Below are positions 21,839 through 32,262 of a DNA stretch of 64,000 nt, one piece after another (within the stretch, counting starts at the first letter, position 1; each line of letters opens with the position of its first letter). The position numbers were made by a program, and so were the translations under genes. The notes beneath the pieces were generated by a model, which was not told the origin of the DNA, searched no databases, and saw nothing but the letters and a program-made list of their open reading frames with translations. The stretch spans positions 20,016,072 through 20,080,071 of the forward strand of contig CM040097.1 in assembly GCA_022496805.1 (NCBI GenBank), in the 5' to 3' direction. This DNA comes from Pohlia nutans (taxonomy: Eukaryota > Streptophyta > Bryopsida > Bryales > Mniaceae).

Positions 21839-23740
21839 TGTTGTGATGGAAATACTTCCATCGTGTAAATATATGCTCTAAGCTTTGTATTTTCAATAAT
21901 TGACGTAGTGGAATGAAAATGATTGGTCATAGTGAACTAATAACTGCTGCAATTTCAACCAAGCAAGTCCGCACCTTAGCTTTTGAAGACTTCTTCGACA
22001 CATATTTATTTTTCTGCGGGTTCGTGGGAGTCCTAGCGTGGTGTTAGTTGTTTTTAATTATTCTAATTTCATTTTGTTTTGTTTTATTGGAAGGTACATA
22101 TAATTTATCTTTCATTCTAATAAAATCACAAAGGGATTTAGGTGGTTTGAAAGGTGTGAATAGAAAGGGGGGATAAATACCTTTTATGGGGCTTTAAAGG
22201 GGAGCATGGGTGAATATTTCCCACCGCCACCTTTGATTGGGGAAAAATTAAAGAGGTTTTGGGTTCATGAAGAGTATACAGGAGATTGTGTGAGTGGTAG
22301 CCTGAAGGGTTTTTGAAGCCGAATTTCAACTTGGTATAGCTCGTTGAGCAAGACTGTTTTTAATCTGAAACTTTAAGAGATTGTTTCTTGTGATAAGACA
22401 TTTTTAAAATGATCTTGTAAGTTGAATTTGGAGTTGTATTGCAAAAGTTATGAAGGTTTGAAGTTGTAGAAACTCTTGGCTATCCATTGAGAGGGCAGAG
22501 GATTCAACAAGTCATAACTTTTGTTGTGTTTATCAATTTGCTTTGAAATTTGGAAGGTGTATGTATCATTGTAAGGGCTCTTCAAAAACTTATATTTTTA
22601 AGATTTGAAGTTCCGAAGAAGAAGTTATGGAGGAGTGAAGACTTGCAGGTTGGCTGCCTTTGGGAGGAAGCAAAGCTAAGACTTCGAGACCATAACTTTT
22701 GGTTATCGTGGTAATTTTTCTTAAAAATTATAGAAGTGATAACTTGTGAGGTTAGCTCTTTAGATTGTTATTACCCAATCTATTCAGAGTTTTATTAAGG
22801 GAGTTGTTGTGTGTTGAATTTGAGAGGTTGATTCTCTGTAAAAACAAAGAGACCGAAACTTTGATTAGCCATAACTCATGGACAGAGTTTAGGGTTTCTA
22901 TAAAAATTATACATATTGTAGTAGTTTGCATTAGCTTTCTAAAATTTTGTTACACTTGCATGTAAATGATTTACATAAAAAGTTATGAAGATATAAAGAG
23001 GCGGAGGTTGGTTGTCCAAAAAAAAAAAAAAATCTTCCACTTTGCTCTCTTATAACTTTTGGACTGTAAGTTAGATTCAAGTGAAATTTAGAGGAGTGTT
23101 AGTTCGTTATTTTGGCTTTCGAGAAGGTACTACACTTAGCTTTTAAAGACTTGAGCCTTCTGAAGCATTAATTTGAAGCTCACAGCTACAATAGAAGTTT
23201 GTCTTTAGGGTTTTTTTTGTGTTTTTAACACTCTGAGACTTGAAAGCAAGAAGATTTCAAGATTTCAAGACAAGAAGACATGAAGATTCGTGTGTTGTGG
23301 CTTGTGGCTTGTTGTTCCTAGTCGGCTTTGGAGGCTCGTTGTCTTTTATTGTTATTCCCAGTCGACTTTAGAGGCTAGTTGTTTTCAATTTTGTTTTGTA
23401 AACTTTGTAGCAGCGAAGTGGGATAGATCACTCACACGGTCGTATTTATGTTGTTCTCGCTCGTGAAGCACGTTTGCTGGTCACTGTGGGTTTGAAGTTT
23501 AGGAGCCATCTTTTGAACGATTTCAGCTCGTGGTCTGGCCGTCCCGTTTTAACCGTCTGAGGCCCGTGATTTCTTATTACACCATTCTTAAATCTGTTGA
23601 GAGCCATTGCAGGATATGCTACTATGAAGAGCTTACAAGATTTGAAGAATTGAAGACACAACTAATCTCCGAAGCTATCTATTCTCAGTCGCAGTCAGAT
23701 TCCCTGTGAATTCTCAAAGCGCACTCCTCTCTACCGGACA
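21839..23740. mobile_element. Solo LTR, copy 2 (1902 bp), target duplication GCGT
   Basis: Starts TGTTGTGATGG and ends CGGACA, flanked by GCGT (21835-21838 and 23741-23744). It is a diverged copy of 18992-20703 with about 190 bp extra near 21935-22110 and an A-run near 23018. Removing it restores the exon C frame across a split codon. The flanks differ from those of copy 1, so the two are independent insertions. Confidence 0.75.
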
Positions 23741-24003
23741 GCGTCGGCTGTGGATTACACAAAGGACGACATGGAAGATGACGAGGATGGTGTGGTGGAC
23801 AGTCGTCCGATTCAACATTTGTAAGCAATAGGAACTCTTCTTTCTTCAATGGATGTAACTGTGGCAAACTCTAAAGGTGTTCGGCCCGTGTTACCTCTAT
23901 TGGGCGAATTACTAGATGATAAGACGCCCCGGATGACGTTGGACTGTGTGGCAATCAAAGCTGACGATCCCTTTTGGAACTCAGTGGTTGAAGTCAGTGT
24001 CGA

Positions 24004-24024
24004 TTTAGCTCGAGTCCTGCTGAA
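24004..24024. repeat. Degenerate dyad copy inside exon C
   Basis: Matches the dyad at 18 of 21 positions; the left arm and centre are perfect and the right arm has three changes. It is the only near-copy inside a coding frame (reading DLARVL), so it may be coincidence. Confidence 0.4.
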
Positions 24025-24277
24025 TGAAACTGTGCGAATAAGAGTTGCTGGTGTCACTATGTCTTCGGGGGCATACACTCGCCTTCAACCATCAATATCA
24101 TTGTCTGTGACTCATCGTCTGCGTTGGCGTTCTGGTATGAAGTGGTATAGAGATGACGCGTTACTGGAGCGAGAGGAGGCTAGTCCTTTTAAACATTGTC
24201 GTAGTGAGGTAGTCCTAGCCACCCAAAAGGATGAGGGGGAGATTCCGCTTGTTGTTCACGTAGTGGTGTGTAGGTAG

Positions 24278-27200
24278 GACCGTAGTACTAGGCTAATCCC
24301 TTCGAGGTTTACATTTACACCAGTACTTTGTTTTTGGTATCTCCTATTAATAAAATTCTCTCATTGAGGATTACACCCCTCGGCTTGGTCATCATTCAAT
24401 TGGTCATATTGTCTTTTTAATTTGAAAATATTCCTCCATTTTGATAATAACCTGATTATTTGATAATTATTCCCGAAAGATGGGTTCTAAATGGTGGCCT
24501 TCAAAATTACCAAATTCTCTGTATATTCCCGTTATAACGAAATAAATGTTTCTAGACTTAGTCCGACTAACATTTGCGCGCCGACTACGTGGTGGAGAAA
24601 CAATACGTACCTCATGCCCGGGCCATATCGGTGACGGTGTGTGGAAGTCATGACGATCCGCTGTTGTGGCTGCAGGTTCTGTCTGCTCATTTGCGTCGTG
24701 GACTTCCATCGCGGCTGGTGATTCTCCCAGTGCGACTGCTCCCCCCACCGCCATCGACACTCCTACTAGTCTACTACGATTAGATCTGCATTTTGACGGG
24801 AGGACTCGCCGGGGCCGCAAGTTTGCAATGTCTACTGCTGGCCTCTCTTTGCGGATGTCGTGGACTGCCCTCCACGACCACTCCTCCTACTTCTACGCAC
24901 CTCGCAAATCACGGCCGGCTCTGCCAGCGGCTGTACATCTTCCTGCAGCATGTTCAGGCAACCCTTGCCTCTGCTGCACCGACTTATAGGTCTTGTCGCC
25001 GGAACTGATCGTGGACCGCGGCCACGCCTCCTGCGTCCCCTGCCTCTCGCTGCTTGATCTACATTCTGATCGTCATTACCCACTGGTACGTCTCCGAGTA
25101 TTTGAGTCAGCTGCAGCCGAGCTTCGCGAAGGTGCTGTCGTGTCTGTCAAAGTTGAGCGTGCAGTGATGTGGGATTCAGGGGCTCGTGCTCTGCGTCACT
25201 GTGGTCTATAGTTGCTTGCAATACGCTCTGGATACACGCGCTCTTTCAAAATGGCATTCAGAACTACGGCAAAACCGCGCAGATGTCATCCACAAGTATC
25301 TCTTAGTTTTGGATCTTTGATCTGTAATGTGAGCATAATCTGTTTAGAGCTTTGGCAAGCTTAGCAAGTAGGACTTCTCAAAGCAACTTCTCAAAGGGTA
25401 GTGTCATGAATTTTGTTGGCTTTACTTGAAGGCATTGTATGCGCTACTTGTTGCAATTTGTGGGGAGAATTTCAAAACGTAGGGATGCAACAGAGATTGG
25501 TGGTCACTTGTAGTCATGAATTCAGTATAGTAGCTTTCGTTCTAGGGAGTGTAGTGGCGGCGACCACTTTTATCACATCACAGTAAAGGCTTTATGATGG
25601 AACCAAACCCCTGGACTCATTCTCAATCTTTTTTTGAATAAACAAAGGCCCTTATTCTGAATAAACAAAGGGCCTTATTCTGACACTCATGTCCAAAGTC
25701 ACAGTACCCATGTACTGTACAATTTTTTGTTGCCCTTTTCCAACACTGGGTGCCCTGAAAACTTCAGCCATTTGCATCTTTGAGAATTCCAAATACAAAC
25801 GGGAGAGCCCGATTCATGTATCCCGAGAAAAATTACGCCTCGAGTACGACGACATCACTAAGCAGTATTAATGTTTTTGGCTTCTTTGGCCTCTAAAATC
25901 CTTCATATATATTATAGATTATTGGCAACAATACCATTTTAAAGAGCTCACTTGATAGTACTTGTGAGAAAAAAAAAAAAAAAAAAAAACACTTCATTTT
26001 CAGTGTCCAAACCAGCCATTTCGAAGTAGGACTTTGCCAAAATTGGTTGTTTAGGCGTTACAGGGTTAAAGTTTCTCAAATGTTCATTACCAATTTGACA
26101 ATGGGGTGTCAGAGTGCGAGAAGTTGCCCCAGCTTTTGCATACACTTCCGCAACCAGCTTTTGAGCTAGGATCTAGCACTTGTCTTTTTGAAGGGCAATA
26201 GCAAAACCCCACAATTTGAATTCGCAAGTAGAACGCAATTGTTTTAATGAGAATCTTGCCATTGTGAACGTGGATTATGGGATGCACCACGTAGGAACCC
26301 CGTCGCAAAGTCTCTCACAAGCTTACTCTCTGACAACTCCCTAATGGCAGTTTGCAAGCCAAGAACACTACTGCATTACATACCGCTAGATGAGCCCTTG
26401 CACTAAACTGAAGCACACCCTCGGAAGATATGGTGCTGGCTTTCGAAGCTATCCTATGTTTAGGGTTTTCAGAACTACTAAGTGTAGCACTACAAGGAGA
26501 AGGGTCCATTCAAGCTAATACGAGCCAATGGTGCCTCGTTTTGAGTGCTTTGGAGAGTCCTTTTGAAAGTCCTTAAGAGAGTCGTTAGGGACGAAAAAAT
26601 CATGATTTTCATTCAAGGAACAATTTATTAATGTATTGATTTCAATTCTCATTTGGACATAATCATCATTCTCATTTGATTATCCCAAAATTTCTACCAA
26701 AAAAGTGTTATTTATCATTTAGAAAAGTCCTTAGTGAGTCATTAAAACCAGTGATGACATAGCTATTTTAGTGCTTCTAATACCCAAATTTTTACAATAT
26801 TGCTTTCATCTTGTACTATGTGTTTTGCATAGATGTTGCAACTTGCAAACATTGACATATCACTTTCCTTTCTAATAACAATTTAAATCAAACATCACGG
26901 TCAAAATGCCTTCAAAAAGCAGAGAAAATGCACTGTTGACAACTTAGCCAGTTCATATTAGCTTGAATGGACCCATAAGGCGTCACTTTTCACACGGTAG
27001 TTGAGTCAAACGGCACCACTTCGCACTCACTGCCAGGCCCTCAAGACTTGGTGAGTGCAATTTGTCACGTAGTACAAGTATGTACAGTGAACTCTAACAT
27101 TGTTCTGAGCGAGAAGCGACGCCTTTGCTAGTAGTGAAGATGAATGCACTATCCGGGGCACTATTATCCTAGAGCGAGAATTCTATTATTACAGACTAGA

Positions 27201-27484
27201 ACTAATTAAGCTCTCTTTGCCACTTTTTCCAAACTATTAGTTCTCTGAAACAGTTTCTGGATTCTGATGATCTAGACTTATGATATCACTCTGAGTGCAT
27301 AAAAATGCATTTCAGCAGTAATGTCATTCCCTCATGTACCTCTCTTTGACTGCAGTACAGGAAAGCTTAGACTGTGGCTCTGAAAGTTGAAGCTCTCTGC
27401 AGCTGCATTCATTTCATCACTGCTCTCCAAATTCGAGGCGGGCCCCATTCTCTAAAACTTGATTTGCTGAAGACAACCTTCACC
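24278..27484. other. Region without a supported gene
   Basis: A GC-rich block at about 24570-25210 has overlapping open frames on both strands; a minus-strand Arg/Gly-rich piece ends in a plausible GTACGT donor, but no family is recognisable. A short duplication of GAATAAACAAAGG lies near 25636-25675. A run of about 21 A at 25969-25989 could be a retroposed tail. The rest to 27484 is AT-rich and shows nothing I can name. Confidence 0.35.
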
Positions 27485-29626
27485 TCATGGAACGTTCGGA
27501 GTTGTTGAAGACCAGAAAGGTACTCCAATGATGAACTTGGAGCCAGGCATTCTTGAAGCTACCAACAGTGTTGGAATCGTCTCATCACTGATGATTTTAT
27601 GGCACATTTCTAGAAACCTAGGACTGTGACCTAAGTAGGTTCCCTTCCGGAAATCCGGGCAAATTGACTCAATATATCCACCGAAATTTGGATCGGAGTA
27701 ACAGTGAAACAACTTCTCGATCAAATCCAATCTATTCATCTCAATGGCACTGCGGTTTAGTCTACCAAGCACATATTTATCCTCATAGAATATCAAGCTT
27801 ACATTCGTGTAGCAAGTGTCACTCGGTTTAACGGTGTCAAAGATTACGCTAAGTTTATAAGAATGTCGTATCTGGAGTTTTTTGGTTGGATCGTCTTGGT
27901 AAGTCATGACGAAACTTTGATTCTTAGGACTGTCCGATAACTCTACAAATCCATTAAAATCAAACAAGCTTTCGCCATCTGATAGAAATATATTTGAATA
28001 CTTTTCATCAATCCAAAAGTATGCAGGATTCAGAACTCTCTCCTTTCTGAACTCGTTGCACCATCTGAAAAGAGACCTAGACATGTACAATGTACGAAAA
28101 CCCCAGATTTTTATAAAAATGGGACAGAAGAAAGACCTGAAGTCGTAAAAGTTGAGGGGATTAGTGTTGTCTAAAGTAAATAGATAGGGCACTATGACGA
28201 CCAGGAAGAATAGGAAGAAATAACTCCTTTTGTCAGATAGAAGAGGTATTAAACTTAGTGCAGACGAGACAAAAACATACAACCATATTATTATTAATCT
28301 GATTGTCACCATACCTGCTAGAAAATGATGTTCTACATGAACCGTCTTGAATGTATAGAGTCCTCTTGTAAACTCCCAAAGAATGTCTTGAATGGCCATG
28401 CAGTGTAGAATATCACTTGATGCGTTGACTACAATTGGATGAGGATTTTCCACCCACTGCAACATATTTTGAGTCAAATAGTGTAGTCTTTCAACAGTCA
28501 GGTACATCCTCCTTGTCCTCTTGTCTCTGAAGATACAAGATAGGTCAAACGTAGGATCTCTCGTCGTTGTATTCTTGAAAGCTTCAACTTTCACAGACAA
28601 CCCGTTAATCTTTGGACCTTCAATTGTCAGCATGGGCATGCGTTCATGGTCCGAAATATAAAACATGGAAGAATGATCGATCTGGACAACAGTATGTTCA
28701 ACTGGAGGAACTTGTACATGATCGATCTGGACAACAGTATGTTCAACTGGAGGAACTTGTACTTCCTGTAAATTTGGCGATGATACTTGTGAACCCAAAG
28801 TAGAAGTTGCGTCCTGCAAGTCTTGAATTTCGTGAGTCAGAAACACTTGAACGAACTTGGGGAGCTGAGAATGAACTATGTGCTCCAAGGGCTCTAAAGT
28901 GCAAATGTCACCAGAAAAATCAGTTTCGACATTGTCATGCCAAGGACTACAAGCCATGACATGCTTCAGAAACCCACGTCGTTTTACACATGCGATGATC
29001 CGTAAGGGGATCCGTGGAAACCATCCAGAAGCTAGCAATCCCAGGAAGATCATAAGAGGAGCCAAAATTCCAAAAGCCGTGAAGCGGACCGGTCGATCAT
29101 TGAAGGAATTGTCCAGGATGACGGAGAGGAAAATAGTGAACAGCCCAGACAGTGCAAACAGGAGTCGCAGCACCTTGTTGATGTAGTTCGTCAAGCCAAT
29201 TTGCTTTCCAGGTCTTCGATGTGCACGATTCCTTTTCCTTATTACATTAGTGAAGCGCCTCTTACTTCCCAATTCCACCGTACTGACGGCCACGCCCGTA
29301 ACGTTTCCGGTCAAGCGATTCTGAGTTTTTTCTTTCAACACGAGGCCTGTAGAATTGTTGTTGGAATCGAATTTGTCTGAAATCGAGCCTGGATATTCAG
29401 GTGAAATCGGGCCTCGATATTCAATTGAGATGCCTGAGTCATGAGGGGGGTTCCAGACGAATCGAATTAGACGCCTCCTAAACTTATAAAGCGAACCAAT
29501 AAAGCATGTAACGAACAGTAATGCCACAGGGACAACGACAGAGATTACTATGACTAGCCTCTTTGGCATCCCTGTGGCGTCCGCGTTGCTAAAACCAGAG
29601 GGGCTTGGCACCGGTGCCTCGGCCAT
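27485..29626 (-). CDS. Multi-pass membrane protein of unknown function, 713 aa, single exon
   Basis: One uninterrupted frame from ATG at 29626. Hydrophobic segments suitable for membrane spanning are at about residues 23-47 (VIVISVVVPVALLFVTCF), 153-172 (LFALSGLFTIFL), 182-203, 437-460 (TIRLIIIWLYVFVSSALSLI) and 466-486 (YFFLFFLVVIVPYLF). The central part is soluble and holds a tandem duplication of PPVEHTVVQIDH. The C-terminal 200 residues look globular. The first segment is preceded by a short polar leader, so it could be an anchor rather than a cleaved signal. I do not recognise the family. The long intact frame amid transposons suggests a real, expressed gene. Confidence 0.7.
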   Translation of the reverse strand: MAEAPVPSPSGFSNADATGMPKRLVIVISVVVPVALLFVTCFIGSLYKFRRRLIRFVWNPPHDSGISIEYRGPISPEYPGSISDKFDSNNNSTGLVLKEKTQNRLTGNVTGVAVSTVELGSKRRFTNVIRKRNRAHRRPGKQIGLTNYINKVLRLLFALSGLFTIFLSVILDNSFNDRPVRFTAFGILAPLMIFLGLLASGWFPRIPLRIIACVKRRGFLKHVMACSPWHDNVETDFSGDICTLEPLEHIVHSQLPKFVQVFLTHEIQDLQDATSTLGSQVSSPNLQEVQVPPVEHTVVQIDHVQVPPVEHTVVQIDHSSMFYISDHERMPMLTIEGPKINGLSVKVEAFKNTTTRDPTFDLSCIFRDKRTRRMYLTVERLHYLTQNMLQWVENPHPIVVNASSDILHCMAIQDILWEFTRGLYTFKTVHVEHHFLAGMVTIRLIIIWLYVFVSSALSLIPLLSDKRSYFFLFFLVVIVPYLFTLDNTNPLNFYDFRSFFCPIFIKIWGFRTLYMSRSLFRWCNEFRKERVLNPAYFWIDEKYSNIFLSDGESLFDFNGFVELSDSPKNQSFVMTYQDDPTKKLQIRHSYKLSVIFDTVKPSDTCYTNVSLIFYEDKYVLGRLNRSAIEMNRLDLIEKLFHCYSDPNFGGYIESICPDFRKGTYLGHSPRFLEMCHKIISDETIPTLLVASRMPGSKFIIGVPFWSSTTPNVP
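28673..28762. repeat. 45-bp in-frame tandem duplication in the membrane protein gene
   Basis: 28673-28717 and 28718-28762 are identical or nearly so, adding 15 residues without shifting frame. High identity implies a recent event. Confidence 0.9.
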
Positions 29627-30421
29627 ATCTGCTCAACCCAGAACCCTGACAGTGGTGGAAGGTGTCAAAACAAGAAAATGAGTCACAAATGATGCAAATG
29701 GCACTACCCTACAATTGTAGGTCACCAAACAAGTAAAGTCTCTGATCGACTGCGGCCGTCGCTTTAAAGTACTATTGATCATTCAGTCTTCGAGGATCGA
29801 AGTGGACAGAACTTTTTAACTTTACCGACAGACAAGGTGTGATTCAGGTACTTGCATACCACCCAGACGCAGATCTATCCCTAATGCATACCACCTAGAT
29901 CGATGCTGGTACGTCTACCCGGAAGGAATCGAGTGCAAGGAACTCACAACTTCAAACCACGGGTCTGTAGGATCACGTACCCCAAGACTGGCAGCATTCT
30001 AAGAACTAAAACAACACGGCCGATCGAACTGAATGTGTTGCTCGAAGATCAGAATCTAGAGGATGGGATTAAAGAAACACGAAGCTCACATATATGGTAG
30101 GTCTACATGTATATTTACCGACTATTGTAACCATGCTCGGCCACCACAGATAGAATCTCATCTTCGATGGCTACAATAGTCGGTGGCAACGTGCCAACGT
30201 GCCACAGTCAGCCAGCTCTAAATACATGAACTTATCCTCAATTATAGCATACGTTACACTTCTTCCTAAATCCACTTGTGCTACTGTTAACAACTGAATA
30301 TTGAAATGGCCTTTTATTGGGCAATACAGGCAGGCTAGAAACAGTAGAGAGGGACCACTTATATCCCTTTTGTTTTGGAGGGAATAGAGTTAACCGAAAA
30401 GAAGGACAAACTCATGTTATG
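29627..30421. other. Intergenic region with an 18-bp-stem hairpin
   Basis: Presumed upstream region of the membrane protein gene. At 30118-30184 an inverted repeat (arm ACCGACTATTGTA...) forms an 18-bp stem with one mismatch and a loop of about 31 nt. A 65-codon plus-strand open frame at 29903 has no supporting features. Confidence 0.5.
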
Positions 30422-30650
30422 TAAGGGACGCTTTACATGGGGAGTCGAGACCAACAAATCTCCAAGCCAATTCACTCACATTTTGAGCCCAATTGGCTCA
30501 AAGGGCCGCTTGGAGAACACATTAGAAAATTAATATAGTGGGGGCCAATTGTCCCATGTGTAAAGCCCTTGGGGCCGTTTCTAGAGGCCACTAAAGGATT
30601 CTTTGACAAATTCAACCCATCTTGATCTTTCTTCTTTATCTTTGATAAAA

Positions 30651-32101
30651 ATGGATGAGAGGAGGCATAAGGTGTTGGTTGCCCTTGTTTTCTTCATGGC
30701 CATTAAGCATGTTTTCTCGGTTGTTGCAATTTTGCAACAATTGGCCTTGGCTCAACATTATAGTGCCATGACTATAATGTATGCCATCATGGTGGAAGGA
30801 GATGGCGTTTCAAGGGTGGCACGGAGTGTTTGGATGCGGGATAGGACAACTTTTTTTTTGGAGAACCAATTGTTCGGGAGCTACACCTCACATTTGTTCC
30901 GGCAACATACAAGGTTACTTCCGGAAACCTTTGAGTACTTGTGTGGTGTTTTGGCTCCTTCATTGTACCGGGTAGATACAAATATGAGATGTGCCATTCC
31001 TCTTAAAGCCCGAGTTGCTCTTTCTCTTTGTAGGCTTTCTAGTGGGAACTCTTTGCGGGGATGTGTTGAAATTTATGGGGTTCATGAGAGTACGGCTTCT
31101 ATAATTGTTAGGGAATTTTGTGTGGCGGTTGAAAAACATTTAAAACTATTGGTAATTGAAAAACCAACCGCTAGTACATTAAAGAGAATTGTCGCAGAAT
31201 TTGAGGAATTAAGGGGTATTCCTTATCTGATAGGGGCGATAGATGGTAGCCATATTCCTATCATAGCCCCTCTTTTAGACCCTACTTCTTATTATTGTAG
31301 AAAGGGTTATTATTCAGCTTTACTCCAAGGTGTGGTAGATGCTAGGTGTCAGTTTTGGGATTATGATTTTGGTAGGGCCGGTAGATATCATGATTGGACT
31401 TTGTTTCAAAATTCTCATATTGAGAAAAAATTATGAGTGGATAATTAGCACCTTACAAACTTGTAGGTGATGGCGCTTATCCCATGCGGCCGTGATTTTA
31501 TTCTCCTTTTAAGGGTGAGAAGGAGGGTTTGCCAAGAACCAAGGCTCATTGGAATTTCATACAATCCTCCACTAGAATGGCCGTGGAGAGGGCATTTGGC
31601 ATTTTGAAAGGGCGTTGGAGGATCCTTTTGAAAAAGATTGACATGCCTTTGAGACATGTCCCCTCCTTGGTAAGCACTTGCATTTGTTTGCACAATTTGT
31701 GTATCATACACAAAAACGTGTTTGACAATGAGTGGGCCAAGGAGAGTGAAGACATCATGAGGAGAGAGAGCTCCCAAGTGATGGGGCAATTTGAGCATGT
31801 GGACCTTTTTAATGCTGCGGTAGAAGGTGCACGAGAGATGAGGTGGTTTCTACATTTGAGTGACAACGACCTGTCCTTAGAGGAATTTGAAGACGGTACA
31901 TACAAGGACAGCAATGAAGGTTTTGAAGAGGTGAAAAACACGGAAGAACATGAAACAAGGTTGGAGAGAGAAGCACGAGTCAAAAATTTATTGATTCAAT
32001 CAACTCAAGCACATGAGTTGATGGCCAATTCCTTTTGGGAGGCACATTTGCTGAAAGAGGGTAAAATCCTCTTTCCAAGCATGGAGAGTGACCAAGAGTA
32101 A
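30651..32101 (+). pseudogene. Harbinger transposase, frameshifted
   Basis: Starts at ATG 30651 (MDERRHKVLVALVFF). Landmarks are the helix-turn-helix-like N-terminal part (FEYLCGVLAP), then IGAIDGSHIPI (first Asp), GRYHDWTLF, LVGDGAYP (second Asp) and RMAVERAFGILKGRWR (Glu). The frame ends at 31436 and resumes one base off just before LVGDGAYP. A TGA at about 31489-31491 stands where a Trp is usual (MRP-stop-FYSPF). The second part then runs to 32101. A working enzyme would cut and paste DNA in the nucleus; this copy cannot make one without a repair or splice I cannot see. Confidence 0.8.
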
Positions 32102-32262
32102 AACACATTTAAAAACTAGAGCTTGTCAATTAGCCGGTCCATTTGGCGTTCAACTTTCTCTAGCAATGCATTGATTTTCTCAAAGTTCCTAACCATAATG
32201 GTAGAATTCTCTACCATTTGAGTAAACATACCTATCGTTTGGTCTTGAAAATTCTTCTTGGT

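Larger units (their letters stand above)
17750..24277 (+). pseudogene. Decayed HAD-superfamily NIF/FCP1 phosphatase-like gene, split by three insertions
   Basis: Open coding pieces at about 17750-18190 need one or two frame changes. Exon A, 18328-18921, is open after removal of a 254-bp insert. Exon B, 18980-18991 plus 20708 to about 21474, encodes KPKWLIVVLELNGVLCH, HCRPGLIRFL, then VWSTAHRKVV, LLIIDSHPES and WNHLHPEASKD, the order of a NIF/FCP1 domain. The DxDxT site reads LELNG, so phosphatase activity is unlikely. Exon B has a one-base frame break near 20945-20960 in a T-run and TGA/TAG stops at about 21373, 21393 and 21472. Exon C, 21670-21838 plus 23745-24277, has one TAA and an unrecognised C-terminal domain. 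Frames rejoin exactly when the LTRs are removed. It follows the DUF7869-like gene in the same orientation. Confidence 0.5.

Noticed and set aside
18988..23744. The two solo LTRs as the pair of LTRs of one element carrying the phosphatase-like gene
   Set aside because: Each copy has its own GCGT duplication and the gene frame runs through both sites, so they are separate insertions into one gene.
24467..25211. GC-rich overlapping frames as a gene
   Set aside because: Frames on both strands are of similar length, none shows a recognisable domain, and splice support is a single plausible donor.
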